DNA of 64,000 nt from Polaromonas sp. Lineage in GTDB: Bacteria; Pseudomonadota; Gammaproteobacteria; Burkholderiales; Burkholderiaceae_C. Both the position numbers and the translations under genes were made by a program. The stretch lies in NCBI GenBank assembly GCA_030654695.1, contig JAURWY010000017.1, positions 186,001 through 250,000 on the forward strand. Reading direction: 5' to 3'. This document shows, piece after piece, positions 33,122 to 43,800 of this stretch. Numbering within the stretch: the first letter of the stretch is position 1; every line of letters begins with the position of its first letter. A model generated the notes under the pieces. It ran no database searches and was not told the DNA's origin. It was given only the letters and a program-made list of their open reading frames with translations.

Positions 33122-34256
33122 TTTCACGTGGTTGTTGCTCGGCTTTCCGGTGGCATTTGCGCTCGGCTGGTTGGCTTCTAGGTTCGACCTGCGGCAACTC
33201 CGAATTGAAAACCGCCAAGCCCCCAAGGCTTATTTCAGGGGCCTGAACTTTCTGCTGAATGAGCAGCAAGACCAAGCCATCGACGCCTTTATCGAGGCGG
33301 TGCAAAACGACCCCGACACCTCAGAGCTGCACTTCGCACTGGGCAATCTGTTCAGGCGCCGGGGGGAATACGACCGCGCCGTGCGCGTGCACGAACACCT
33401 GCTGTCGCGCGGCGACCTGAGCCAGAGCGAACGCAACCGCGCGCAAAACGCCATCGCCCTCGACTTTTTAAAAGCCGGCCTACTAGACCGCGCTGAAGCC
33501 GCGCTGCGCAAACTCGAAGGCACCAGCTACCAAGAAGAAGCCCGAATCGCCTTGCTATCGATTTATGAGCGATCCAGCGACTGGACCCAAGCCACTGAAA
33601 TCGCCGCCAAACTCGACAGCAGCAGCCACGGCAGCTTCGGTGTGCGGCAAGCCCATTACCTGTGCGAGCAAGCCACGGCCAGCGTTGCCAGCGGAGCAAC
33701 AGACCAAGCGCTCGCGCTTTTCAAACAAGCCGCCGCGCTGGCACCCGCTTCCCCAAGACCGTTGATTGAACTCGCCAAATTAGAAAACCAACTCGGCCGG
33801 CACACTGAGGCCTTCCACACCCTGCTGCAACTCGAACAACACGCACCGCAAGCGCTCCCCTTGGCTGCCGAATTACTGGCCAACGTCGCGGCCAAGAGCC
33901 AACAGCAACAAGCGGCTCTGGCGCTGCTCAAACGCAGCTACGAAAGCATGCCTTCAGTTGACGTGGTCGAAGCCATCATCACGCTCGACAGCGACACCCA
34001 TTCGGCTCGCGACTGGTACGTCAAACATCTCGCGCAGCAGCCGTCGTTGGTCGCCGCTGCGCGCTGGATTGCCGGCGAGCGCTTTGAAAACGAGCAGCCC
34101 CACGGCTTGGTGCAACGCGCACTCGACAAAGCCACCAAGCCCCTGATGCGCTACCGCTGCGCCGCCTGCGGCTTTGAAGCCACCCAGCACTTCTGGCACT
34201 GCCCCGGCTGCCAAGCGTGGGACAGCTACTCCGCCAGGCGGATTGAAGAGCTTTAA
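33111..34256 (+). CDS. lapB: Lipopolysaccharide assembly protein LapB (YciM), TPR/rubredoxin
   Basis: A 381-residue protein from ATG 33111 (MEFDFTWLLLGFPVAFALGW, N-terminal membrane anchor); an ATG three codons earlier is an alternative. TPR repeats cover residues 70-330. The C-terminus has a rubredoxin-type zinc ribbon (RCAACGF, then CPGCQAWDSY). LapB recruits LpxC to FtsH for degradation and so controls LPS synthesis. Neighbouring LPS transferase genes agree with this. Its 3' end overlaps the convergent glycosyltransferase gene by four bases. Confidence 0.93.
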   Translation: MEFDFTWLLLGFPVAFALGWLASRFDLRQLRIENRQAPKAYFRGLNFLLNEQQDQAIDAFIEAVQNDPDTSELHFALGNLFRRRGEYDRAVRVHEHLLSRGDLSQSERNRAQNAIALDFLKAGLLDRAEAALRKLEGTSYQEEARIALLSIYERSSDWTQATEIAAKLDSSSHGSFGVRQAHYLCEQATASVASGATDQALALFKQAAALAPASPRPLIELAKLENQLGRHTEAFHTLLQLEQHAPQALPLAAELLANVAAKSQQQQAALALLKRSYESMPSVDVVEAIITLDSDTHSARDWYVKHLAQQPSLVAAARWIAGERFENEQPHGLVQRALDKATKPLMRYRCAACGFEATQHFWHCPGCQAWDSYSARRIEEL

Positions 34257-35134
34257 GCCTTGAGCCTCGGGTAAGCCCGACACAAACCCACAATGCGCCC
34301 AACCAAGCGCGCCAGATAACGCGGCTGCGGCAGCAGCAACCTAGGCACCAACGTCAACAGCGCCAGCAGTAGCGTCTTCCAGCGCAAGCGCAAAGCATCG
34401 GCGGCGCCAAAGTACTTGCTTTCAAACACCAGCTTGGACTGCGCATGGTGGTATCCGCGAATGAATTCCGACTTGAGCGGATTCGGCCCCTTCACCGAGC
34501 CTCGGGACAAATGCGTGATCTCGACCTCCGGCACCAACACGATCTGCTGGTTCGCCAAAAATACCCGCTGGCACAAGTCCTCATCTTCGTAATACAGAAA
34601 AAAAGTTTCGTCGAAAAAACCGATGTTCTTCATCACCGCCATGTTCAGCAGCATCACCGCACCGCACACAAAACCAACGCAACACGGCCCCTCCGCCTTG
34701 GGGCCTTTAGACAACCAATGCGTCGCCGGCCAGCGGTAACTCACTTCAGGCGAGCCATCACGGCGAATCAAATGTGGCGCGATGATGGCGGCGTCGGGGA
34801 AATTCGCCGCCGCTTGCAACATACTTTTTAAAAAAGCAGCGGTGGGCAAACAATCTGGGTTGAGCAGCAAAGCGTAGGGCGTGGTGACCGTCGCCAAGGC
34901 CCGATTGTTAGCCGCACCGAAGCCGAGGTTTTTGGCGTTGCGAATCAAGGTCGCGCTGGGTAGTGCAAGCTGCAGTTGCGCCTCAATCTCGTCATCACTG
35001 GCGTTGTCAACAATGACGACGTTTTTCATCGTCTTCAGTGCCTCTGACAACGCGGGCAGACAGTGCGCGCTGTTGTAGGTGACCGAAATAACGGTCACGT
35101 CGTCTGCATCAACTTTTGTCATCATGTCCATCAC
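34253..35134 (-). CDS. Glycosyltransferase family 2 (rhamnosyltransferase-like)
   Basis: A 293-residue GT2 enzyme: VTVISVTYNSAHCLPAL, DNASDDEIE, NLGFGAANNRAL, LLLNPDCLPT (the DxD-like site) and FFLYYEDEDLCQRV. These are typical of the WbbL/rhamnosyltransferase branch. Hydrophobic C-terminal residues (LLLALLTLVPRLLL) may anchor it to the membrane. It is the last gene of the LPS operon, nine bases after the GT4 gene. The start could be any of the first Met codons. Confidence 0.85.
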   Translation of the reverse strand: MMDMMTKVDADDVTVISVTYNSAHCLPALSEALKTMKNVVIVDNASDDEIEAQLQLALPSATLIRNAKNLGFGAANNRALATVTTPYALLLNPDCLPTAAFLKSMLQAAANFPDAAIIAPHLIRRDGSPEVSYRWPATHWLSKGPKAEGPCCVGFVCGAVMLLNMAVMKNIGFFDETFFLYYEDEDLCQRVFLANQQIVLVPEVEITHLSRGSVKGPNPLKSEFIRGYHHAQSKLVFESKYFGAADALRLRWKTLLLALLTLVPRLLLPQPRYLARLVGRIVGLCRAYPRLKA

Positions 35135-35143
35135 GCAGTCACA

Positions 35144-36127
35144 TCAGTTCCACGGCAGACGGACGTCACGTCCGGTCGCACGCGGATGGTTTTTTGACAA
35201 GCGTTCACCCGCCAAAACTTGTTCGTACTTTTCAAGGTAACCACGGGCCATTGTTTCAGCATTGAAATGCGCAACCGCCTGCTGATGGCAGGCGCGCATG
35301 TCAAAGGACTGCTCTTGAATTGAAGAAACCAATTCAGCCTTGTTAGCGGACAAAAATCCATGCTCAGGGCCAACCAACTCAGGCAACGCACCGTACGGTG
35401 TGGCAAAAACTGGGCAGCCGAAATAAAGACTTTCGATCACAGCCAAACCGAACGGCTCATGCCAGCGCACCGGAAATATCAGTCCATTGGACGTGTTGAG
35501 AAGTCGGAATTTATCTTGTCCGCCAACCATCCCGTGAAATTGAATTCTGCGCGACCACGTGAAGCGAAAGCCACGCTTGAGGTTCAGCCGTGTTCCGCCC
35601 ATCACCGCCAGCTCGACGCCAGCATCCAAAGCGACATCAATGGCACCAGTGACATTTTTAACGCGCCAAGCTGCTTTGCCCAAAAAATGATGATGCTCAC
35701 GCCGCGCATCAAAATCAACCGCACCATAAGCATCCCAGTTCAACCCGTTGTAGACAAACTGATCTGAACCGTGACGCTGCGCATGGTTCTTAGATACAAA
35801 AATGGAATTAAACGGTAGCAAATTGTCAGCCGCCGTATTGCCGTGCTCGGTCACGACATACGGTTTGTTGAAGTCTTCATCCAAACTGAAATCTGGACTG
35901 AATTGGAAATGAACAATATCAATCCCATCCGGAATTTGCATCCTCAAATCAACGCTGGGATCTATGTACAAAACCTCGGCAAAAGGACAAGTCGAGCCCG
36001 CTGCCACCAGATAAGTCACTTGGTGACCCAACTGGCTGAGCGCATAGCCTAAATCCCAGATCACACGTTCAGTACCACCATAGGCATAGACTGGGATAGA
36101 CGTGTAGCTGATTAATATAATTTTCAT
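35144..36127 (-). CDS. Glycosyltransferase family 4
   Basis: From ATG 36127 the protein is 327 residues with a GT-B fold. The N-terminus MKIILISYTSIPVYAYGGTERV is the acceptor-site loop, and the C-terminal EPFGLAVIESLYFGCPVFAT contains the E-x7-E nucleotide-sugar motif. Substrate unknown. Five extra codons upstream (MTCNV) are not conserved in style. It lies in the LPS operon, 34 bases after the AT-rich GT2 gene. Confidence 0.87.
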   Translation of the reverse strand: MKIILISYTSIPVYAYGGTERVIWDLGYALSQLGHQVTYLVAAGSTCPFAEVLYIDPSVDLRMQIPDGIDIVHFQFSPDFSLDEDFNKPYVVTEHGNTAADNLLPFNSIFVSKNHAQRHGSDQFVYNGLNWDAYGAVDFDARREHHHFLGKAAWRVKNVTGAIDVALDAGVELAVMGGTRLNLKRGFRFTWSRRIQFHGMVGGQDKFRLLNTSNGLIFPVRWHEPFGLAVIESLYFGCPVFATPYGALPELVGPEHGFLSANKAELVSSIQEQSFDMRACHQQAVAHFNAETMARGYLEKYEQVLAGERLSKNHPRATGRDVRLPWN

Positions 36128-36161
36128 AACATTACAAGTCAATAAAAATAAATAACCAGCT

Positions 36162-37016
36162 TCAAATAAACTTTTTATATATTTTAATTAGCTCCGGATG
36201 TTGCAAAGTAAAATCAGAACAACCAATTCTCTTTATAAGCTCCCGATAGAAACTTTTCTTTGAATATCCTTTGAATACCCTACCTATTCTCATCAACAGT
36301 CTAGAAATGTGGATACGAAATGTTTTTTTCTTTACTTCAAAGTTGTTAGAGTTACCATCGTGTATTCTGTATTCGATGAGTGGTTTCGAAATAAACCTGA
36401 CTTCAGACAATGGTGCAATAACCTTTAGAATCCAGTCATCATGACCCTTCCCGGGAAATATAGGAATAATCACATCATTGAAATCACGGCGGAAGGCCAT
36501 CATGCAGCCGCACCACGCCCTTGGATTTGGAAAAAGGAAAATTTTTATCGAATTATTTATAATTTCCTTTGGCAATTGAGAAGAAGTCAATTTATCAACT
36601 CCATAGACCTCTTCCGCCTCTAGATAATTAAGACCCCTTGAATCTATTTTTTTAAAGCCATGAAAAACCAATCCGACAGCTGATTCAGCATCAAATACAG
36701 CCACTACTTGCTGAATTTTATCGGGCGCCCAAAGATCATCTTGATCACATAAAAAAATAATATTAGATTGGCAAAGACTGATCGCCTTTTCAAAATTTTT
36801 AACATAACCAAAATTTTTGACATTTCTAAAAATTCTCACTTTGAATTTTGAATTTATAGAAAATTTCTCTGCAATGAGGATTGTGCCGTCAGATGATGCA
36901 TCATCACAAATAATTAACTCATCAGGCAACACAGTTTGTGCAGCCAACGAATCAAGTTGTTGCTTCAAAAACTGCTCACCGTTGTAAGTACAGAGGGCCA
37001 CAGAAGTTGAACTCAT
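36162..37016 (-). CDS. Glycosyltransferase family 2 (AT-rich, probably acquired)
   Basis: A 284-residue GT2 of the rhamnosyl/alpha-L type: VALCTYNGEQFLKQQLDSL, CDDASSDGT, FLCDQDDLWAPDK (the DQDD metal site) and HDDWILKVIA. Its codon use is much more AT-rich than its neighbours (many AAA, ATT, TTT codons), as expected for transferred O-antigen genes. It overlaps the ligase gene by four bases, so it is nonetheless part of the operon. Confidence 0.87.
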   Translation of the reverse strand: MSSTSVALCTYNGEQFLKQQLDSLAAQTVLPDELIICDDASSDGTILIAEKFSINSKFKVRIFRNVKNFGYVKNFEKAISLCQSNIIFLCDQDDLWAPDKIQQVVAVFDAESAVGLVFHGFKKIDSRGLNYLEAEEVYGVDKLTSSQLPKEIINNSIKIFLFPNPRAWCGCMMAFRRDFNDVIIPIFPGKGHDDWILKVIAPLSEVRFISKPLIEYRIHDGNSNNFEVKKKTFRIHISRLLMRIGRVFKGYSKKSFYRELIKRIGCSDFTLQHPELIKIYKKFI

Positions 37017-38266
37017 TCTTTCCCTCTATTTGACTTATTTATTAAAATAATGAATGACAGGCTCACTGCAACCGACAACATCGTCGGATAGTAATTATGA
37101 GCAAAATTAACATTGGTCAAGCTACTGGTCGCATGCATAAAAAAAACACCCGCTATACCCAAAGCAGCCATTTTCTGCTCTTTTCGTAAACGCATTACCA
37201 TACAGCCAAGACCTACCAGATAAGACAAAAAGCTAGCAAGCCCAAATAATCCCTGGTCAAATAATTCTTCAATGTAATTGTTGTGAACATGCCCCAGACG
37301 TTGAACCGCTGTGGAATTAACTTCAACGCCCCAGCGCTGGATGGATGCCATGCGCTCCTCACGACCAACTCCCAACACGAGATGATCTGGTACTTTCTCA
37401 ATAGCCCTCTTCCAAAGATAGAGCCGAATACCGACTGATGTGTCAATGCTTACTTCTTTCGAGCTGTCCATTGCTGAAAATTCTTTCATGGCTAGCTGGA
37501 CACGCTGCGCCGGGATAGAAATAAGTTGGGGAAATATTTGTACAAGCAAGGTGATGGCAATGACAGCGACCATGACACGACTCGCCAATGCAGGCCACCT
37601 GATACCGCTTCTTGCGTAGTGCCACAGCACAACCCCCGCGACCCAAAGAACAATGCCGTAAGAACCGCGTGCTTGGCTGAGCAACACGGCACACACACCA
37701 ACGACCACGCCAGAGGCATAAAACAAACGTACCGGCAGTCGTTGTGATGAAGTACTAAACGTCAATGCCAATACGACACAGACCAGCAATGACATGGAAG
37801 CGCCCCAAGGTATTTGATTCGTCGGTGCCAGTGCAGCGCCAAACACAAGCATCCATCCGAAACCAGCCCACAAAGCTAAGACCAATGCATACCCAAGCCT
37901 TGTCAATTGGACGCTGGTGAAGCGTGCGTAATGGACAAGTCCCAGCAAACCGAGTGCGCCAAATAAGAGTCGGAACTCAGCGTGCCTCTCCCCCCAGCTA
38001 TCGCCCCAGTAAAACTGGGTGACAGTTCTAAGCGCAAGTGCTGCTAGGCATGCAAAGACCCAGCCCTTAGCCGCAGAAAATTCTGCAGTCGACTCTTGCG
38101 CTGAGCCACGTTTGAAAGACCACACACCTATAAGAAAAAGAGCTAACCAGCACGCACCAGCCAATTTTGAATTGAGTGGCGCCAATACCAACAAGAGTAA
38201 AACTGCACTCCATTGCCAGTTTTTGACGCCTTTTGAATTCGTTTCAATCAACGGCATCGCAGTCAT
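37013..38266 (-). CDS. O-antigen ligase family protein
   Basis: A 417-residue polytopic membrane protein with about ten to twelve hydrophobic segments and a large periplasmic loop. Around LVLGVGREERMASIQRWG and LGHVHNNYIEELFDQGLFGL it carries the Wzy_C/O-antigen ligase motif HxxNxxxE..x..GxxG. Such proteins transfer polysaccharide to lipid A-core in the periplasm (WaaL); a Wzy polymerase role is the alternative. It overlaps both neighbours by four bases. Confidence 0.83.
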   Translation of the reverse strand: MTAMPLIETNSKGVKNWQWSAVLLLLVLAPLNSKLAGACWLALFLIGVWSFKRGSAQESTAEFSAAKGWVFACLAALALRTVTQFYWGDSWGERHAEFRLLFGALGLLGLVHYARFTSVQLTRLGYALVLALWAGFGWMLVFGAALAPTNQIPWGASMSLLVCVVLALTFSTSSQRLPVRLFYASGVVVGVCAVLLSQARGSYGIVLWVAGVVLWHYARSGIRWPALASRVMVAVIAITLLVQIFPQLISIPAQRVQLAMKEFSAMDSSKEVSIDTSVGIRLYLWKRAIEKVPDHLVLGVGREERMASIQRWGVEVNSTAVQRLGHVHNNYIEELFDQGLFGLASFLSYLVGLGCMVMRLRKEQKMAALGIAGVFFMHATSSLTNVNFAHNYYPTMLSVAVSLSFIILINKSNRGKE

Positions 38267-39069
38267 TTCCGCGCCGCCAGATTCTTCAAATCATTCACGT
38301 CGTACTTCAAGGCTGCGTACCTAAAAAAGCACTCCAGTGCGATGAAGAAACAAAACAAAAACCCCTCTGCACCGCACAAAAAACCACGCCTAAAAACATA
38401 CAAGCGGAGAAAGATGGCGAAGCCAGATGCCAGTCCGCGCAGCACACCGCCGGTTTTTCCGGCTTGGGCGCGCTTGGCAGCACCCAGCTGAACGTATTGC
38501 GCCAGCTTGTTCAGGCTGCCGTAAATGGATTCGCGTGAGTAATGAAACAGTCGGGCCTTGAACCGCTTGACCGATTGCTGACCGCCGTGCATTTCCGCTT
38601 TTTCGTGGACAACACCTGTGAACTCGCGGATTGAATCGGTCTTGAACATGCGCGGAATGCCGCCTGTGCTTTTCATCAAGGTCAGCGGCTTACCAAACGC
38701 CACCTGGTTCCACTGAACCTCCCAAATCTCGTCCTTGCCCGAGGCGATCACGGCTTCAATTTCAGCCTGCATCTCAGGTGGCATTTCTTCATCTGCGTCT
38801 AGAAAGAAGATGTACTCGCCCTTGGCGTGTTGCAACACGCGGTTGCGCTGCACGGCAAAGCCCTGCCAGTCGGGGTAGTCGTGAACCTCTGCGCCCAGCG
38901 CCTTGGCAATGTCGCGGGTTTTGTCTTTGCTGCCGCTGTCAATGACGAGAATTTGGTCTGCAAATTTCGCGCTGTTGATGCACGATGCGATGCGCTTTTC
39001 TTCGTTCAGGGTCAGAATGCCGACGGTCAATTTTGGTCGGATGCTGTTCAGGTCTAGCTGCTCGTTCAT
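38263..39069 (-). CDS. Glycosyltransferase family 2, WaaE/KdtX-like LPS core transferase
   Basis: A 268-residue GT2: LTVGILTLNEEKRIASCI, ILVIDSGSKDKT, WQGFAVQRNRVLQHAKGEYIF, FLDADEEMP. This pattern matches the WaaE/KdtX beta-1,4-glucosyltransferase branch that acts on heptose of the LPS inner core. A hydrophobic C-terminal half follows. Coupled to the GT4 gene upstream and the ligase downstream by 4-bp overlaps. Confidence 0.85.
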   Translation of the reverse strand: MNEQLDLNSIRPKLTVGILTLNEEKRIASCINSAKFADQILVIDSGSKDKTRDIAKALGAEVHDYPDWQGFAVQRNRVLQHAKGEYIFFLDADEEMPPEMQAEIEAVIASGKDEIWEVQWNQVAFGKPLTLMKSTGGIPRMFKTDSIREFTGVVHEKAEMHGGQQSVKRFKARLFHYSRESIYGSLNKLAQYVQLGAAKRAQAGKTGGVLRGLASGFAIFLRLYVFRRGFLCGAEGFLFCFFIALECFFRYAALKYDVNDLKNLAARK

Positions 39070-40193
39070 GGGGTTGCCTGCTCATTGCTTTGTTGGGTAA
39101 GCATGGTTTTTCCGGCTGCGTCTTTGGCCCACACGGCGACATACACCGCAGCTATGCCCTCAGCCTCTCGCTCCACTGAAAACAGCTGCTCAACGCGCTG
39201 CCGTCCCAAGCGGCCCATGTCGGCGGCGCGCACCGGGTCTTGCATGACGCGGCGCAAGGCCAACACCAGTGCCGTCACATCGTCGGTTGGCACCACATGG
39301 CCAGTCACGCCTTCGTTGACGATGGCTTTGAACGCGCCCGTGTCGCTGGCCACCACGGCGCAAGCGCAGGCCATGCCTTCGAGCGGCGTCAGGCCGAAGG
39401 GCTCGTAGCGCGGGCAAGCGACGGTGATCAAGACGTTTTGGTACCACTCACCCACGGCAGCGGGCGCAACTTCACCCAAGAAAACAATGCGATCTGACAA
39501 ACCCTGCGCTGCAATTTTTTGCACCAAGGCTCGCTTGAAGTCTTCATGCTGCGGCTGGCACAGGCCGGCAATCACGGCGGTGTAAGCGGGGAACTCAGGC
39601 AGCAGTTGCAGCATGGCGTCGACATAAATGTCGCTGCCCTTGTCGGGCCGTACGCGCCCAAACACACCCACGCCGTATTGGCCTGGCAAACCCGTTCTTT
39701 GCCAAACTGTGAGCTTGTTGTTTGGCGGCGCGAAGCGCTCCAGGCTGATGCCGTGGTGAACGATGCGGGTGGTGTTGGGCACGTAACTGCCGGCTTCGGG
39801 CGTCGTCGAAATAACGCCGTCCATCTTGGAAATCAGCCAGCGCGGAAACCACGAATGCCGGTGCTTGGCCGCAGAGGTAAAAACCAAAGCAATGGGCAGC
39901 CGCAGCACGTCTCGCAACAAAATGGCGAGCATCATTTCCGGGTCTCGGCGCACATGCCAAATGCGCTTGCGTCCGTCCGGCAAACGCGTGCAAGACAGCC
40001 GCAACGCCTGCCAAAACGTCAAGCGCGTGAAGCGCTCGCCGCATTGCGCAGCGGCAAGCCCTGCGCCTGGCATGTCAGACCCCAAATAACCCAGGTTCAA
40101 CGCCCGCGCCTGCACTGGCAACAACGCATTGACCGTGCCGGAAACACCGGTAAAACGCTTTTTGATGTTGGTGACAATGACTTCAGGGTTCAT
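39066..40193 (-). CDS. Glycosyltransferase family 4 (LPS core type)
   Basis: A 375-residue GT-B enzyme. The C-terminal domain has VGVFGRVRPDKGSDIYVDA and the CPRYEPFGLTPLEGMACA E-x7-E motif. The N-terminus (IKKRFTGVSGTVNALLPVQ) resembles that of alphaproteobacterial and betaproteobacterial core transferases. It is the first gene of the LPS operon; its promoter must lie in the AT-rich gap to its right. Confidence 0.87.
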   Translation of the reverse strand: MNPEVIVTNIKKRFTGVSGTVNALLPVQARALNLGYLGSDMPGAGLAAAQCGERFTRLTFWQALRLSCTRLPDGRKRIWHVRRDPEMMLAILLRDVLRLPIALVFTSAAKHRHSWFPRWLISKMDGVISTTPEAGSYVPNTTRIVHHGISLERFAPPNNKLTVWQRTGLPGQYGVGVFGRVRPDKGSDIYVDAMLQLLPEFPAYTAVIAGLCQPQHEDFKRALVQKIAAQGLSDRIVFLGEVAPAAVGEWYQNVLITVACPRYEPFGLTPLEGMACACAVVASDTGAFKAIVNEGVTGHVVPTDDVTALVLALRRVMQDPVRAADMGRLGRQRVEQLFSVEREAEGIAAVYVAVWAKDAAGKTMLTQQSNEQATP

Positions 40194-40513
40194 GCGACTT
40201 GGGGATCTTGTTTGTCTGGTGAAAGCAGTGAGTTAGAAAGTGTTGCCGTCCAAGTCAGAGTATCTCATCTGCTCCCGATTGAATCCCATCTGACTGACCG
40301 GCCATCCGTTTTAATCACAAAACTACCCCCGAAATCTGACCTATTGTTTTCAAACCATCTGACAAATGTTAATTAATACTTAAATTGTGTTAATTATTTT
40401 TTATTTATTGATATTAAATATTAAAATTTAGTTACATTCAAAAAGAGCCTGCAATGATCCCACTGCAGACTTCATTCTTTAACCGGCACTTTAATTTTGA
40501 TAAGGAATTCAAC
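40194..40513. other. AT-rich intergenic region between the LPS operon and the ComEA-like gene
   Basis: About 320 bp without a gene, with a very AT-rich core at 40365-40440 (runs of TTAATTA and TATTAAAAT). It separates divergent genes and should hold both promoters; IHF or H-NS-like binding would be plausible there. No clear hexamer pair can be chosen. Confidence 0.5.
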
Positions 40514-40849
40514 ATGTTTAAGAAAATTTTCGCTTTCATCGCGGCCATGTCACTCGTGACAGCTTTCGCGGCTGTTGATGTCAACAAGGGTTCTGCCGCT
40601 GAACTGGACAGCATCAAAGGCATTGGCCCGGCCACCAGCAAAGTGATCATGACCGAGCGCCAAAAAGCAGAGTTCAAAAACTGGGACGATCTGATTTCCC
40701 GCGTCAAAGGCTTGGGTGACAAAACCGCTGCCAAGCTCTCCGAAGGGGGTCTGACCGTCGGCGGTGCCGGCTACAAGCCAAGCGCTGCAGCAAGTGCAAA
40801 ACCAGCAGCTGCGCCGGCAGCAGCCAAGCCAGCCGCCGAAAAGAAGTAA
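40514..40849 (+). CDS. Secreted ComEA-like helix-hairpin-helix protein
   Basis: From ATG 40514 (AAGGA site) the protein is 111 residues. A signal peptide (IFAFIAAMSLVTAFA) is followed by VDVNKGSAAELDSIKGIGPATSKVI, the helix-hairpin-helix of ComEA-type DNA receptors. The C-terminus is an Ala/Pro/Lys tail. It lacks a membrane anchor domain, like small periplasmic ComEA proteins that bind DNA during uptake. An upstream in-frame ATG at 40454 would hide the signal peptide and is unlikely. Confidence 0.88.
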   Translation: MFKKIFAFIAAMSLVTAFAAVDVNKGSAAELDSIKGIGPATSKVIMTERQKAEFKNWDDLISRVKGLGDKTAAKLSEGGLTVGGAGYKPSAAASAKPAAAPAAAKPAAEKK

Positions 40850-40871
40850 GACCCAAGCTAACGGCAACCCG

Positions 40872-43800
40872 TCAAGGCTTGCCGAACCCGCCGCCCCCTG
40901 GCGTGTGAATCTCAAACACGTCACCGGGCTGCATGTCGGCTTGGCCAATATGGCCCAAGGTTTCCACGCTGCCATCTGCCCTGCGCACCAAGTTCAAACC
41001 CAGCTCACCGGCACTGCCGCCGGCCATGCCAAAAGCACCGTGAAGTCGCCCATTCGACAAGATGCTGGCCGTCATGCGCTCCAAAAACGTCACCCGCCGC
41101 ACACCACCGTTGCCGCCCTGCCAATGCCCTGCACCGCCAGATCCCTGCCGAATTTCATAGCTTTCAAGCCGCACCGGAAAGCGAAACTCCAGCACTTCCG
41201 GGTCGGTCAGCCTTGAGTTGGTCATATGGGTCTGCACCACACTTGTGCCGTTAAAGCCAGCGACCGGCTCACCCGCCGCATTGCTTTCGCCACCCGCACC
41301 GGAACCGCCTGAAATGGTTTCGTAATACTGGTAGCGCTCGTTGCCGAAGGTGAAGTTGTTCATGGTGCACTGGCTGGCCGCCATCACACCCAGCGCGCCG
41401 TACAGCGCGTTGGTGATGCAGCTGGAGGTTTCGACATTGCCCGCAACCACCGATGCGGGTGGGTTCGGGTTCAACATCGAACCCGCTGGGATGATGACTT
41501 TCAGCGGCTTCAGGCAACCCGCGTTCAGCGGAATGTCGTCATTCACCAGCGTCCGAAAAACGTAGAGCACCGCAGCCATGCAGACTGCAGTGGGGGCGTT
41601 GAAGTTGTTCGTCTGCTGCGGGGATGTCCCAGTGAAATCAATCTCGGCGCTGCGCTCTGCGGTGTTGACGCGGATCGCCACCTGAATCTGCGCGCCGTTG
41701 TCCAGCGGCAAAGTGAAGGCACCGTCTTTCAGGCGCGTGATGACGCGGCGCACCGACTCTTCTGCGTTGTCCTGCACATGACCCATGTAGGCCAGCACCA
41801 CGTCCAAGCCAAACTGCTCGACCATCTTGCGCAGCTCTTGCACGCCTTTTTCGTTGGCGGCAATTTGGGCTTTCAGGTCGGCCATGTTTTGGGCTGGGTT
41901 GCGGGCTGGGTGTGGGCCGCTTTTCAGCAAGGCCAGCATCTCGGCTTCGCGCAGCACGCCGCGGTCAACCAACTTGACGTTGTTGATCTGCACGCCTTCG
42001 TCTTCAATGCGCGTCGAAAAAGGCGGCATCGAACCCGGCGTGATACCGCCAATGTCCGCGTGATGACCGCGTGAACCGACGTAAAAAATCGGCGCATCCG
42101 TGGACAAATAAACCGGCGTGATGACGGTGATGTCAGGCAAATGTGTGCCGCCGTGGTACGGGTCGTTCAGCACAAACACGTCGCCGGGCTGCATCTTGCC
42201 TTGGTTCTCACGAATCACGGTCTTGATGCTTTCACCCATAGAACCCAAATGCACCGGCATGTGCGGCGCATTGGCGATCAGGTTGCCGTCGGTGTCAAAC
42301 AGCGCGCAGCTGAAGTCCAGCCGCTCTTTGATATTGACCGAATGCGCCGTGTTTTGCAGCTGCAAACCCATTTGCTCGGCGATATTCATGAAGAGGTTGT
42401 TGAAGACCTCCAGCAGCACCGGGTCGACTTGCGTGCCCGCGGCAAACTGCACCGCGCGTACGGTGCGGCGCTCCATCACCAAATGGTCTAGTGCTGTCAG
42501 CGTGGCCTCCCAGCCGGGCTCGACCACCGTGGTGGCATTTTTCTCGGCAATGATGGCTGGGCCGGGAATGATGTCACCGGCTTGCAAGTCTTCACGCACC
42601 ACCAGCGCGGCATCGTGCCACTCGCCAGCTGAATAGACGCGAACCGTTTCGCGGCGCGGCACGTCACGCGGTGCGTGCAGGGTGTGCAGCGGCTCACTGG
42701 TCGCATCGCCAGCCACCACCGCTTCAACCGACACTGCCTCCACCACCAAGCCCTTGCCCTGCATGAGGAACGCAAAGCGTTGGCGGTAAGCCGCCTCAAA
42801 GCTGGCCTCAATGTCGGCCAACGTGCCGAAGAGAACGATCAAAGCAGAGTCGCTGCCTTCGTAGCGCACATGCACGCGCTGGTGCACGCGGCTGGCACCA
42901 CCGCTGGCCGCTTGACGCTGCAGCTCAGCGAGCGCGTTGGCTGCCAGCGCTTGCAACTGCTCGGCAATGGCAGGCATCGCGGCGGCGGAGAGTTTGACCT
43001 CCACGGCTTGCTCGCGGATCACGTTTTGATCAGCCAGCCCCATGCCGTACGCACTCAACACCCCCGCCAGTGGATGCACCAGCACACGCGTCATGCCCAG
43101 GGCGTCTGCCACCAAACAAGCATGCTGACCACCGGCACCGCCAAAGCACTGCAAGGTGTAGCGCGTCACGTCGTAGCCACGGGCGACGGATATTTTTTTG
43201 ATCGCGTTGGACATCTGCTGCACCGCGATGTTGATGAAGCCTTCGGCCACCACTTCGGCGCTACGGCCAGTTTGCTGGGCCAGCGCCTCGAACTTTTCAT
43301 GTACGGCCTCTGCACTCAGCGCTTCATTGGCATCAGGCCCGAACACTTTAGGGAAGTAACGCGGCTGCACTTTGCCAACCATGACATTGGCGTCCGTCAC
43401 CGCCAGCGGGCCGCCACGGCGGTAACTGGCCGGGCCAGGATTGGCACCCGCGCTTTGCGGGCCGACACGAAAACGATCGCCATCAAATGTGAGCAAAGAA
43501 CCACCGCCAGCCGCCACGGTGTGAATGCTCATCATCGGTGCGCGCATGCGAACGCCCGCCACCTGGGTTTCAAACTCACGCTCAAACTCACCGGCGTAAT
43601 GCGACACGTCGGTCGATGTGCCGCCCATGTCAAAACCAATCACTTTGGCCACGCCCGCGATCTCTGCCGTGCGTGCCATGCCCACAATGCCACCCGCAGG
43701 CCCGCTCAAAATCGCGTCTTTGCCTTGGAAGGCATGCGCATCGGTCAAGCCCCCCGATGACTGCATGAAAAAGAGTTTGACGCCTGGCATTTCGGCCGCC

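Noticed and set aside
39519-40376. 285-codon plus-strand frame opposite the GT4 gene
   Set aside because: Antisense of a well-supported glycosyltransferase; His/Gln/Arg-rich composition typical of GC-rich shadows.
42675-43760. 361-codon plus-strand frame opposite the 5-oxoprolinase gene
   Set aside because: Long but antisense, rich in His and Arg, no motif.
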